A DNA stretch of 64,000 bases from a virus. The notes beneath the pieces were generated by a model. The model searched no databases. It saw only the letters and a program-made list of their open reading frames with translations, and had not been told where the DNA came from. This document shows positions 16,692 through 26,147 of the stretch, piece by piece (position 1 is the first letter of the stretch; the number at the start of each line of letters is the position of its first letter). The DNA lies in IMG/VR virus record IMGVR_UViG_3300010885_055964, positions 1-64,000 of that record; one strand, 5' to 3'. Position numbers and translations under genes: made by a program.

Positions 16692-16862
16692 ATGTCTGAC
16701 ATTAACTTTTCTAATGAGACAGAAGTACCGATAGAGCCTCCTGTAGACATGCCTCAATTAACACCACAATATACAAATCTAAACCATCCTCTTAATCCTT
16801 ATTATTATGAAGAAAGCGATCTATATCAATGCTTTGACGTTAATCAAGAATATACGTCTTAG
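16692..16862 (+). CDS. Small acidic hypothetical protein
   Basis: 56 residues from MSDINFSNETE, or 61 residues from an upstream ATG at 16677. Rich in Pro, Asn, Tyr and Glu, probably disordered. No binding site is obvious. It lies between a divergent and a convergent minus-strand gene, so it would need its own promoter. Confidence 0.4.
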   Translation: MSDINFSNETEVPIEPPVDMPQLTPQYTNLNHPLNPYYYEESDLYQCFDVNQEYTS

Positions 16863-16863
16863 A

Positions 16864-17262
16864 TCATTCAGCGGTCGCCGATTCGATAACTCCGATCGCT
16901 TCTTCTATACTATAACTTTTATTAATTATAGTCTCCATATTCGAAAAATGTTTAGCTAATTTGCCGATCGCCTCTTCAGCATCCTGACCCAACGGAGAAG
17001 GATTATATATAATATTCACTAAGGGCTGTAATACTCCAATCATCTTTAGCATATCAGTGGCATATTTCGTATTGTTACATATTTGTATTTGTAATTCCTC
17101 CTTATCGATTAATAGATCTTTGAATAATGATTTGAAGCTTTTGACGAATTCGCTAGCTAATATAGGTTCACTGAATATTGGTAATTTGAGTATGCCGTCT
17201 TCTTCCCATGTGCATAATTTTTTCGACAACCCATAAGTAATTAATATAAGTGGGATTCTCAT
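16864..17262 (-). CDS. Hypothetical protein
   Basis: 132 residues, mostly helical, with several amphipathic helices (EFVKSFKSLFKDLL, AEEAIGKLAKHFSNM). No motif recognised. Its start lies only 20 bases from the start of the plus-strand gene at 17283, so the two promoters must lie inside each other's 5' ends. Confidence 0.55.
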   Translation of the reverse strand: MRIPLILITYGLSKKLCTWEEDGILKLPIFSEPILASEFVKSFKSLFKDLLIDKEELQIQICNNTKYATDMLKMIGVLQPLVNIIYNPSPLGQDAEEAIGKLAKHFSNMETIINKSYSIEEAIGVIESATAE

Positions 17263-17282
17263 TTGTTACTCAAAAATAAATT

Positions 17283-19085
17283 ATGAGGATTCAGAACATC
17301 ACATCGGGCGGGTTTGCCCATTCTCAGCGAATTCGAATTATATACGGTTCGTATAATCCTCTGGTAGAAGCATCTTCTCGCAGCACTACTCCGCTTTCAT
17401 ATATATTTATCGAGTCAGTTGTTGATTGTTGTGTGGTAGAATCTAGCTATTTGTCCCAACTGCTTAATTCAGGTCTTAGTCAGCTTCGTGCAGCTATGAC
17501 TGCGGATTCTGCTCAAGATCTAAATATATTACTTCAATTTATGGGCACAGATGAAGGACTACTTCAATTACCAGCTATACTCAATCAGGCTAAATCTGGC
17601 GATAATATAATCGATAACCAACAATGGTGGGATCAACTATTTCAAGCTACGGGTATTATAGATGATCAGGTCAAGGATTCTATACGAGATCAAGTTAAGA
17701 ATCTAATGAAGCCGCCCACCGTAGCTAGTCAGTCATATAGCCAAAGATTGAAGCAAGCCAGACAGGATGACCCATCACAAACTGATTCACCTACTAGCAC
17801 ACAAACAGATCCGGCCGGTCAGACTACTCCAACTACTTCTAATGATATACAGAGACAACAACAACAAGAGCAGACATATAATAATTATTTAGGTCAACAA
17901 CTCACCAAATTACAAGCTGGTCGAGAGGCTAACAGGGCCGAGATACAGAAGTTGCTGAAGGCCTTAGAGGACAAAAAGAAAGCGGCACAGACAGAGTCTG
18001 TGTGCAATTATTTAGCAAGCACACTATTAGAAAATGATCAAGTCGTTAATAATCTCAGCCTTATTAACGATATCATGGCACGAAAAATCGGTATCGAATA
18101 CAGATGCCATTATATGCCTATATTAGAAGCTGGTGCATTAAACAGGCTGAAACGAGCGTTTAGCGATACAGCGAATATAGTGGCTAATCCTCAACTTTTA
18201 AATGCAAATAAATCGCAATATGATAGTCAAAGGGCTGGTAAGTTAGCTGTACAATTAATCACTAGACATCTAAGAACCCAGTTTAATAGTAAGTTGCAGG
18301 CGGCCAAGATGACGCCTGATGATATTATAGCCGATTACCAGAAATTATTATCTTTAAATAAACTACCTAAGAAGGTTCAGCAGGATCCTGCAACTACTCA
18401 ACAGATTAATCAGTTGGTCGATAAGATGAAGAATGTGCAACAGCTATTTGGCAGAGTAGCACCCGATTCTCAAGCAGAAGCAGGTGTTCAGCCCGATTCT
18501 CTGTCTGTAGCTGGTCCTAGTGGGGTTGAGGCACAAGAAGACCAGTCACAATCACAGACTACACAGCAGGCAGATCCTAAACATAAGTTCACGCCTGAAC
18601 AAAAACGATACGGAAAACAACTGTTGTCTTTGATGATACAAGCTGGCCAACAAGCAGCTAGTAATTTCAAGCTCGGATTTTTTGATGACAGTGAAGAATA
18701 TTATAAAGTCGATGATCATGAAACTTGGATACCACTCAAGCTAGCTATTATTGATGCTGTTTCTTTGTTCAAAAAAGGCGTAGCCTATGACTCGCACGAC
18801 TTGCCCCCCGATATTCCGCGTCCTTCCCCTGATGATTATAAAAAGATAGCTAATATCGCTTTCAGATACTTCATGAATGGACCAGGATTTGATAGCAGAT
18901 ACACGCCGGTCTACGATTTGGCTCTCGTTGGTGATAAGCAGAAGCTAGCCGATAAATCGCCGTTTTACATTATATATCGTAACGAAGTCAATGCTAGGAA
19001 GCAGGCGGCAAAAGAACGTAAACAGGCACAACTTAAACAACAACGCCTTAAGTCAGGATTGCTCGGCTGGTTACGCCGAAAATAA
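17283..19085 (+). CDS. Gln-rich hypothetical protein, possibly structural
   Basis: 600 residues as read from ATG 17283; the first ~70 residues are different in character and the true start may be downstream. A Gln/Thr/Ser/Pro-rich linker (~residues 155-200) separates an N-terminal helical part from a long coiled-coil-like section (LTKLQAGREANRAEIQKLLKALEDKKKA), a second low-complexity linker around 395-430, and a C-terminal globular domain ending in a basic tail. No enzymatic motif is visible. Size and composition fit a virion or internal-head protein, but this is a guess. It ends 2 bases before the convergent NucS gene. Confidence 0.6.
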   Translation: MRIQNITSGGFAHSQRIRIIYGSYNPLVEASSRSTTPLSYIFIESVVDCCVVESSYLSQLLNSGLSQLRAAMTADSAQDLNILLQFMGTDEGLLQLPAILNQAKSGDNIIDNQQWWDQLFQATGIIDDQVKDSIRDQVKNLMKPPTVASQSYSQRLKQARQDDPSQTDSPTSTQTDPAGQTTPTTSNDIQRQQQQEQTYNNYLGQQLTKLQAGREANRAEIQKLLKALEDKKKAAQTESVCNYLASTLLENDQVVNNLSLINDIMARKIGIEYRCHYMPILEAGALNRLKRAFSDTANIVANPQLLNANKSQYDSQRAGKLAVQLITRHLRTQFNSKLQAAKMTPDDIIADYQKLLSLNKLPKKVQQDPATTQQINQLVDKMKNVQQLFGRVAPDSQAEAGVQPDSLSVAGPSGVEAQEDQSQSQTTQQADPKHKFTPEQKRYGKQLLSLMIQAGQQAASNFKLGFFDDSEEYYKVDDHETWIPLKLAIIDAVSLFKKGVAYDSHDLPPDIPRPSPDDYKKIANIAFRYFMNGPGFDSRYTPVYDLALVGDKQKLADKSPFYIIYRNEVNARKQAAKERKQAQLKQQRLKSGLLGWLRRK

Positions 19086-19087
19086 TA

Positions 19088-19738
19088 TCATGCGTCGAAG
19101 TCTATAGTTATGAATCGACATTGATGCTGACTTAAATATTTACTGGCTTTGGGGCTAATATTTGGAGCAGCGATATACCCTTTGGCCCCCGGTATACATT
19201 CTAAATACTTTCTTAATTGCGTTACATCTTTGATAGACGCTTTTCTTCTTTTTACTTCTACTACGTGTTTACAATCAAATATGTCTACCCCTACCAAATC
19301 AACAGGTCCATAGTCGGTTGAATATTCACGTACGATAGTATGGCATTCTACATCAATAAAATATTGCCAATCATGCAATAGTTTTTCTACTAATTCTTTC
19401 TCTGTCTTATTAATGACAATCGAGTGATCAGACCATTCCTGCAGTGGTAATAATTGTAATATCTGATTTATGTTTACCAAGATCTTTTCACGCTTATTAT
19501 GTGACACTAATTGCCGACCATCAAAAGATAATCTAGATTTGGCCCCCTGATAATTTCTAGGCATTATCTTATCAGCTCCATGTATCTGCAATGAACCATC
19601 TGATTTATAAATCGTTAGAAAATTCCCATCACTTAATAAGCTACTAGCTCTACCATCGTATACGACATTACAGTTAGCATATAAAACGAAAGGCGTATTA
19701 GAAGCTACATAACTAGCTAAAACTGGTAACAATATCAT
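19088..19738 (-). CDS. nucS: NucS/EndoMS mismatch-specific endonuclease
   Basis: 216 residues, close to the usual NucS length. N-terminal dimerisation domain with DGRASSLLSDGNFLTIYKSDGSLQIHG, a signature stretch of the family. C-terminal PD-(D/E)XK nuclease: D147 in GPVDLVGVD, E161-V-K163 in VVEVKRRKA, and Q174...Y178 in VTQLRKYLE, matching the catalytic D-ExK-Q-Y set. In archaea and actinobacteria NucS cuts both strands at mismatches and is recruited by the sliding clamp. The extreme C-terminal clamp-binding tail is short (FITIDFDA). In a phage with its own DnaE polymerases it could provide mismatch repair or resist/exploit modified DNA. Confidence 0.88.
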   Translation of the reverse strand: MILLPVLASYVASNTPFVLYANCNVVYDGRASSLLSDGNFLTIYKSDGSLQIHGADKIMPRNYQGAKSRLSFDGRQLVSHNKREKILVNINQILQLLPLQEWSDHSIVINKTEKELVEKLLHDWQYFIDVECHTIVREYSTDYGPVDLVGVDIFDCKHVVEVKRRKASIKDVTQLRKYLECIPGAKGYIAAPNISPKASKYLSQHQCRFITIDFDA

Positions 19739-19760
19739 AACATATTTACGTTGTACCTGT

Positions 19761-19794
19761 CTAATATGAATATCTATCTAATATGAATATCTAT
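19761..19794. repeat. Tandem direct repeat, 2 x 17 bp
   Basis: CTAATATGAATATCTAT is repeated head to tail at 19761-19777 and 19778-19794. It duplicates the last codons and stop of the sulfotransferase gene, so the second copy lies just downstream of the stop. Confidence 0.85.
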
Positions 19795-20485
19795 CGATAC
19801 TGTCATGATAGAAGTCACTTAATAGTAATATTTCTGGTTCAAGCAATTTCCGTATATTGTTTATCGTCTGTTTAGATATTTTCAATTGGCTGCTATTAGA
19901 TTGATTCTCGCAGACTTCTTTTAAAACTAAACCGAAAGGATTTATATCGTTGAATCGGTCCACACAGTTTTTCAGGTCCTCCGATTTAAAAATGAAATTG
20001 TATCTGTCTAATTCTTCTCTAGCTAAATTAAATCTAGTTTCTATGTCCAATATCTGATCTTGGTATCTTATATGTGTTAAACAATTAATGAACACCATCC
20101 CATACTGTTCAGCTTTATCTTTTAATACTTTGTAGGAACATTGCTGCGGATTTATCTTGTCGAAGTAGTACATGTGGCTGATGAATCTATCTATTGGGTT
20201 ACGTATATTAATCATACGATATGTATTATTGATATCTAAATTAAATCTATCTTCAAAATAATATGTATTACTATGGTCAATAAATACCTTACTACCATTA
20301 TGTACGACAGTCGTCGCATCTGGTCGTTCTTGTAAACATATGTTCTCATGCGTATAAGGAGGAATGAACATTGGCGACCGACTAAATATGGCATTATCCA
20401 AGCAAGCTTGATAGAACATGTGCCTTAGGCTGGTACCAGCACATTTGGGTATATGATTCAATACTATGTGAGTATATTGACTCAT
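19778..20485 (-). CDS. Sulfotransferase-like protein
   Basis: 235 residues from the ATG at 20485 (MSQYTHIVL), with AAGG 7 bases upstream; the fibre gene ends at 20493. HIPKCAGTSLRHMFYQ is the 5'-phosphosulfate-binding loop and MINIRNPIDRFISHMYYF the 3'-phosphate-binding segment with the conserved Arg and Ser. Length and motifs fit carbohydrate sulfotransferases of the Sulfotransfer_2 type, which move sulfate from PAPS to sugars. It directly follows the giant fibre gene, so it could modify a surface glycan or the virion. The phage also encodes a sulfatase. Confidence 0.82.
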   Translation of the reverse strand: MSQYTHIVLNHIPKCAGTSLRHMFYQACLDNAIFSRSPMFIPPYTHENICLQERPDATTVVHNGSKVFIDHSNTYYFEDRFNLDINNTYRMINIRNPIDRFISHMYYFDKINPQQCSYKVLKDKAEQYGMVFINCLTHIRYQDQILDIETRFNLAREELDRYNFIFKSEDLKNCVDRFNDINPFGLVLKEVCENQSNSSQLKISKQTINNIRKLLEPEILLLSDFYHDSIDRYSY

Positions 20486-20492
20486 ATGGGCC

Positions 20493-23400
20493 TTACCAAC
20501 ATTGGTCTGGCTTAGTGGGATCACAATCCGGCCAGTTAAAGCGATTAGGCAAGATCTCGTTCGAGCGTATATGAGCAAGTATCCTATTGATACTACTCGT
20601 ATCGTTTATTTGTTTATGAATCAAGACTATTCTCATTTTTGTAGATGTTACCGTGCTAAAATCAGTCTCAAATATCTCAGCCCCATCCCGTAAATATGGA
20701 ACATATTCATTAGGTCTGAGTCCCTTAGACGCAGCTAATTGTTTTATCGTCCTGTTATTACTCGGGTCGAATAGATCTCTTTCGATCTTGATTCTCGTAG
20801 AAACATTTAGTATGTCTGGTATCGAATCTGGACCACAACAAGGCTCTAGTACAACTGGTGCATCTCCTGGTTCAGGGTGGCACAACAGGGGGCCATTATC
20901 ATAATCGTACTGTTGTCCGTTGTCACATGTCGGCAAAGGATATAAATATGGTGGTGATAATACTTTCTGTAATGCTGATGGGTCGCATATGAGAGTCTGC
21001 TCAAACACTGGTTCTACTATAGGCACGTTACCGAATTTGCTTTTAAACTCAATTAAATAACGATAATTCTGTTCCGATAGTGTCCTCGAACGCTCAGCGA
21101 TTGTTACGTCTCCTACGACGAAAGGAGGTAATGCGGTAATGATCTGCTGTAACGCTTCTGTCGACACGTTCCAAGGTATAGCAGGTGTCTGGTAGGTATT
21201 GGGCCCGACTGTTATCTTCAATGTGTAAGTGCCTCTATTGGCACGTGATACAGTTAATAATTGCTGCTCTCTGATACCGTTGCCCTGCTCTAATACTCGT
21301 ACAGTCGCGGTGCCGCCTTTAAGTTGGATGCCATTTAGCTGCGTCAACGGAATATTCTGTCTTACATATTGACCTTTGAACTCTAATTTATATGTATAAA
21401 TTCCGTTGTTGGCATCTCTAATGACGCTGGTTACCGATAAATCATTAGCTGTTAACCATGGTATTACCGTAACTATGGCTGTCTTCAATTGGGAAGGTGT
21501 CGCATTGAAAACTATACTATTGGTATTGTATGTGATTGGACTGGTAGCTGGACTGGTAAATGAAAGCTCATATGTACCATCTTTAGCATTTACTGTCACT
21601 AACTGCTGCTCATTCACGCCACCGCCCACACCTCCATTCCAGTCGGTAATAATCGTATAGTCAGGTTGTGGTTGTATTGTCATCTCACCCACGTTTTGCC
21701 TGCTATAGTCTCCGATGAATGATAACCTATATGGTCCTCGGTAGACAGCATCGCGGTCACTTATGTCCCCATCTACCCTTAGGTTACCTGAACCTATATT
21801 AGACATACCAGTCAATATGCTGGTTATCTGATTCAATGAGGCGTTGTGTTGTATGTTCTGACTGGTTATACCGCCAAATGTTACAGTAAAGTTGCTTGTG
21901 CTTTGATTTGTATTGGTGATAGTCTTCTGTTCATTAGTAGTGCCGTCTACGATTTTGCTCACGAATGAGTCTGAAGTGCCTAATAACCTTGACACATCTA
22001 CGATAATGGTGTTCTGGTTAATTGATCCTAATTCGTTAATGAATTCTATTACATAAGGGTCGAGTGCGGTACCCTCACCAGTCACTAATATATTATTACG
22101 ACCACCAGTGATAGATAGGCTACCGAATCTATTCCTTACGACGCTTGCAGTAGCACCGTACTCTATTAACACCGATTGTGTCTGGCCTGCATTTCTCCAC
22201 CTTAGTTCCCACTGACCACTAACTGCATTCGGTAGTGTGATAGATTGCTTCTCATTAACACTTAAACCATCTACTACCAAATCGATTTTCACATTAGCAC
22301 TACAAGGATCGTATACTACTCCTTTGCCGGTTATAGTTAATCGATTCAAAGACAGGTCACCGTTGCCTTCTGGCTTATTACAAGCAAATGTAGTAATATT
22401 GGCTGGGTTACCATTAATAACACCATTGCCAGACGCATCAGCCATTACTTGAGCAGGTGCATCATCGCTCTGTGTTGCATATTCCCAATAACCCGGATTG
22501 TCGCCATTATAGTAAGCTGCCTTGTACCATTCAGCTTCTGTAGGTAGATGGTACTTAGCATTTTCATTAGGTTCTACGACATTAGTGCCTTGCAAATGAT
22601 ATGCTCCGTCCTCTGTGGTGGTTAGATCCTGTTGACCACTGGGCTGGCCATTATGTAACCAATTGCAATATCTAGCGCTTGCAAACCAATCTACATAGAC
22701 TACAGGTTTGTCATCCATATCCTCAATTATATCATACGTATAGTTGCCCTGTGTCCCACTCCTGGTTATTCCTCCATAAGTTGGCGACCCAGCTGGTCGA
22801 CCCATTCTTATGTCATACAATCCATATGTGTCTGTCTTAGCGATACTATTTAGAAAGACTACATAATCACAGTTGGTTACAGCGAATTTGGCGATATGGT
22901 AAGGATATGATACGGCACCAACACCTGACGAGTCATTCTGATTGTCAATATCTTCTACGCTTACCATTTGTGGTAAGTCGAATGGATTTGGACTTTCGTA
23001 ACGACTGGCTATTCTAAATCCTATATTGTATTTCTTGTCTGATGCAGTTAGCGTATCTTTATATCTCTTAAATAATGATTCTGGCGTGCTTACATTAGCA
23101 CCTCTGACACTGCTTTTGTCTGTATCACTCGCTTGTGCGGTGATCCCAGCGTCATCGCTCATACCATTCTTTAAGCTGAAGCTAGTTAACGTAATCGATG
23201 CGCCTATATAATGGCTTATTCCATTGCCTGCACATATCTTTATATTACTGTCAATGTCGACTATTTTAGTCAATGGTAATGAACTGAATCTTTGTCCACC
23301 CCAAAACCATACTTGGCCATTTCTTATACCCAAAGAATGAGCATATCCAGCACTTATCTTAGTCCATCCGGTAGAACTCGCAGGAGGGCGTACTTGAGAA

Positions 23401-25571
23401 GGATAATTCCTGGATATCCAATTATTGATACCATCGGCATTAACACCATCGAGTTGCCCATAAATGTTATTTCCCCATGACCATGCATCACCTCCAATAC
23501 TTAATGCCAGGGAATGTTTTGTACCAGCAGCTACTTCGAACCAATTTTGTGTGCCGGATATTAATACTGGAGAATTTCTATCTACGTAAGTGTTATCGCC
23601 TAGTTGGCCAAGATAATTACTACCCCAAGACCACAATGTTTTATCGGACTTGATCGCCAATGTATGGCACGGAAAACCTTCCTGGGAAGCAGAATAATTA
23701 CCATAAGCATTACTAGCTGAAATAGATATCCAAATACTCGAGCTAATTTGAGTTGGCACTAACTTATCCGCATTAGTACCATCTCCTAATTGGCCGAAAC
23801 GATTATACCCCCAAGCCCATAATGTCCCGTCAGATCTGATAGCTAACGAATAACCATAACCAGCACTAATGCTTTTCCACGTGTCTGTGCCGATTTGGGA
23901 AGGTAAAGAACCATTGTTAGTAGTTCCGTTTCCTAATTGTCCGTATCTGTTATCTCCCCAAGTCCAAAGAGTACCATTCGATTTAATAGCTAAATAATGA
24001 TCTTCGCTAGATGATATGTTAGCCCAGTCCGTATCTGTCCCCACTTGCACAATAGGGTAAGATTTGGATAACCCAAGGTATCTCGACCCCCAAAGAGAAC
24101 CGTCACTTTTTATCCCAATATCCGACGAAATTTCTATCCATGTGTCTAGTCCTATCCGCACTGGATTCGGTCGTTCACTGCTGCTGGTTGGTGGTGGGAG
24201 ATCTATATCCGGCTGATACCCCCATCCCCATAGTGCACCGGATGGAATCGGCGGAGGTGGTGGTGGTGGTGGTGGTGGTGGTGGTGGTGGTGGTGGTGGT
24301 GGTGGTGGCGGCGGCGGCGGAGGTGGCGGCGGCGGCGGAGGTGGCGGCGGCGGAGGTGGCGATGTAACTGTAACCGAAGCTGTATTGCTTAATAATGTTA
24401 TATTGGCAGATTGTGTATCCATTACTATGAATACGCGTACTAACCACCCATCGACATATGATGGGACATTTATTAGGTCAAAGTAAAACCTGTTCGTATA
24501 CGGAGCTATAGTACCTGGAGTATCCCAAGTTATACCTCCATCTCTGCTAACAGTCCAATTGTATATTAGGGCGGAACCATTAGATGCATTCGCTGACACA
24601 GAAAAACTAGCAGTGCCACCAACCGATATTGTCTGATTCTGTGGCTGTTGCGTTATAATTATACTTGGAGCCTGAGGGGCAGTTACAGTCAGAACAGCGG
24701 AATTACTTATAACCTCGCTTACTACTCCCAGCGAGTTTACAACTGTAACAACTACGCGTATCAAGCTTATCCTGGGGTAAGGACGGATAAATGATGATGT
24801 CGGTAACGTTAATTTAATACCGAACTTACCTACATAACTTCCCAAACTTACCCAATTAATTCCATCATCATAGCTGATTTGCCAATTGGATGTTATCGTA
24901 ACATCATCAAATGTAGCGTTAGATATGTTGATAGCTATGCTAAAAGTAGCATCAAGACCAACAGTTACCGTCTGGTTCTGTGGCTGCTGAGAGATACTGA
25001 TAATGGTGGGAAGTGGCGGTGGAATAATAGTTTCACACCATTCGGATACGTTCCCATCCTGATCACATGTTCCATAATAACTAGGGCCACCGTTACTTCC
25101 CACAGTGGTCAAATTACCTATCGTAGAGCCATTCCATTGAGCAACACCATTGTAATTAGCGCTATTGCTTTGACTCACATTACCTAAATCTACTCGTACA
25201 GCTAATAGTGATTCACGACTAACAGCTATATCATTAATAATGGCCTTGCGTAATGTATCATTAGTTAGCTGTGAAGCGGTAATGTCGTAGTTATGTGACG
25301 CATATTTAATATCATATTTCACACCTGGTATGACGGATTGCTTGGCTACCAGCTCAGGCTCCGGGGATACAGTTCGAAGTAGCTGGTTAGTGCAATCAAC
25401 GCCGAAGGCCACTCGCCTCAGAGATGTCTGCACATCAGGAGTATTGTTCCTGATAGCTGGTGCTACCTCGCACTCTTTTGCCCACACTAACTCGACAAAT
25501 GTGGGTTGACCTATTTCGGTCGACCCATCGTTATCTGGTTTGGCTATACCATCAAAAGGATCTGTAGCCAC
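20493..25571 (-). CDS. Giant multidomain fibre/adhesin with RCC1 propeller and permuted FGE-like domain
   Basis: 1,692 residues; GTG start at 25571 with GAGGT upstream. Order: residues 1-137 unassigned; 138-182 a middle piece of a formylglycine-generating-enzyme-like (C-type-lectin-fold) domain (YYGTCDQDGNVSEW); 185-400 two Ig-like domains each starting with QPQNQT; 404-441 a run of 37 prolines; ~445-790 RCC1-type repeats (WGDNRYGQLGNGT, AIRSDGTLWAWG); ~835-865 the end piece of the FGE domain (YNIGFRIAS); 868-1060 its beginning (MVSVED...TDTYGLYDIRMG...EDGAYHL...PTEAEWYKAAYY...YWEYATQSD). Then ~500 residues of repeats of the NEQQLVTVN...GTYELSF type, and a Cys-containing C-terminal domain. 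No signal peptide. Most likely a tail fibre or host-attachment protein. Confidence 0.8.
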   Translation of the reverse strand: MATDPFDGIAKPDNDGSTEIGQPTFVELVWAKECEVAPAIRNNTPDVQTSLRRVAFGVDCTNQLLRTVSPEPELVAKQSVIPGVKYDIKYASHNYDITASQLTNDTLRKAIINDIAVSRESLLAVRVDLGNVSQSNSANYNGVAQWNGSTIGNLTTVGSNGGPSYYGTCDQDGNVSEWCETIIPPPLPTIISISQQPQNQTVTVGLDATFSIAINISNATFDDVTITSNWQISYDDGINWVSLGSYVGKFGIKLTLPTSSFIRPYPRISLIRVVVTVVNSLGVVSEVISNSAVLTVTAPQAPSIIITQQPQNQTISVGGTASFSVSANASNGSALIYNWTVSRDGGITWDTPGTIAPYTNRFYFDLINVPSYVDGWLVRVFIVMDTQSANITLLSNTASVTVTSPPPPPPPPPPPPPPPPPPPPPPPPPPPPPPPPPPPPPIPSGALWGWGYQPDIDLPPPTSSSERPNPVRIGLDTWIEISSDIGIKSDGSLWGSRYLGLSKSYPIVQVGTDTDWANISSSEDHYLAIKSNGTLWTWGDNRYGQLGNGTTNNGSLPSQIGTDTWKSISAGYGYSLAIRSDGTLWAWGYNRFGQLGDGTNADKLVPTQISSSIWISISASNAYGNYSASQEGFPCHTLAIKSDKTLWSWGSNYLGQLGDNTYVDRNSPVLISGTQNWFEVAAGTKHSLALSIGGDAWSWGNNIYGQLDGVNADGINNWISRNYPSQVRPPASSTGWTKISAGYAHSLGIRNGQVWFWGGQRFSSLPLTKIVDIDSNIKICAGNGISHYIGASITLTSFSLKNGMSDDAGITAQASDTDKSSVRGANVSTPESLFKRYKDTLTASDKKYNIGFRIASRYESPNPFDLPQMVSVEDIDNQNDSSGVGAVSYPYHIAKFAVTNCDYVVFLNSIAKTDTYGLYDIRMGRPAGSPTYGGITRSGTQGNYTYDIIEDMDDKPVVYVDWFASARYCNWLHNGQPSGQQDLTTTEDGAYHLQGTNVVEPNENAKYHLPTEAEWYKAAYYNGDNPGYWEYATQSDDAPAQVMADASGNGVINGNPANITTFACNKPEGNGDLSLNRLTITGKGVVYDPCSANVKIDLVVDGLSVNEKQSITLPNAVSGQWELRWRNAGQTQSVLIEYGATASVVRNRFGSLSITGGRNNILVTGEGTALDPYVIEFINELGSINQNTIIVDVSRLLGTSDSFVSKIVDGTTNEQKTITNTNQSTSNFTVTFGGITSQNIQHNASLNQITSILTGMSNIGSGNLRVDGDISDRDAVYRGPYRLSFIGDYSRQNVGEMTIQPQPDYTIITDWNGGVGGGVNEQQLVTVNAKDGTYELSFTSPATSPITYNTNSIVFNATPSQLKTAIVTVIPWLTANDLSVTSVIRDANNGIYTYKLEFKGQYVRQNIPLTQLNGIQLKGGTATVRVLEQGNGIREQQLLTVSRANRGTYTLKITVGPNTYQTPAIPWNVSTEALQQIITALPPFVVGDVTIAERSRTLSEQNYRYLIEFKSKFGNVPIVEPVFEQTLICDPSALQKVLSPPYLYPLPTCDNGQQYDYDNGPLLCHPEPGDAPVVLEPCCGPDSIPDILNVSTRIKIERDLFDPSNNRTIKQLAASKGLRPNEYVPYLRDGAEIFETDFSTVTSTKMRIVLIHKQINDTSSINRILAHIRSNEILPNRFNWPDCDPTKPDQCW
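24249..24359. repeat. GGT/GGC microsatellite encoding 37 prolines
   Basis: A 111-base trinucleotide tract, mostly GGT in its first half and GGC/GGA in the second on the plus strand, read on the minus strand as 37 consecutive Pro codons (CCA, CCG, CCT). It separates the Ig-like domains from the RCC1 propeller in the fibre and probably forms a stiff polyproline rod. Its length may vary by slippage. Confidence 0.95.
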
Positions 25572-25609
25572 AATCTACCTCGCTTACCAGTATTTATTTT
25601 AGGTTTGAA

Positions 25610-26056
25610 TTATAAATTAGATACATTAGTATTGCCATGGTCATCTAACCCGTATTTCTGCTTAATCAATTCCTTATTTTCCCTTTTTACTTGTTCTATC
25701 AATCGAATCACTTCTGGAGCGTTAGCTCGCATTTTAGTGGCATACTTTTCTTTGATCTGATCGCGATCCCATTTTGCTACAAGTAATGGGTCGATATTCC
25801 TGATTCTGGATACGGCTATTTCTAATTGTAATCGATACCATTCATCTTCTTGATCCCATGGTTCTCCCAAATCTGGACAACCGACTTCTTTTAAGCACTC
25901 GATAAATATGCTATATTTTATAGTCTCTTCAACTATTAATTCCCATTCTTTATCGGTAACCTGTGTATGCAGTTGTAACATAGTTCCATCATCATAATAT
26001 CTAGGAGTACCTTCAAATACGAATAAGGTAGGATGATTTTCTTTTTTCTTGCTCAT
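25610..26056 (-). CDS. Hypothetical protein
   Basis: 148 residues with an acidic N-terminal half and a basic helical C-terminus (LIEQVKRENKELIKQKYGL). AGGAG precedes the ATG. It is immediately upstream of the giant fibre and could be a chaperone or small tail component, but nothing in the sequence proves it. Confidence 0.6.
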   Translation of the reverse strand: MSKKKENHPTLFVFEGTPRYYDDGTMLQLHTQVTDKEWELIVEETIKYSIFIECLKEVGCPDLGEPWDQEDEWYRLQLEIAVSRIRNIDPLLVAKWDRDQIKEKYATKMRANAPEVIRLIEQVKRENKELIKQKYGLDDHGNTNVSNL

Positions 26057-26147
26057 AGATTATCTCCTAATATTAACTACCAGCATCGATATTCGCTGTG
26101 ATATTCGGTCTTGCGATGTATAATATTATATAATCTGATCCTTGGTC

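Noticed and set aside
24140-24447. Poly-Val/Ala and poly-Thr frames over the GGT tract
   Set aside because: These are other-frame readings of the microsatellite inside the fibre gene.
20493-25571. The FGE-like domain as the enzyme that matures the phage sulfatase
   Set aside because: The domain is split and permuted in a giant fibre and lacks recognisable catalytic Cys pairs in the usual place; such lectin-fold domains in fibres are mostly for binding.
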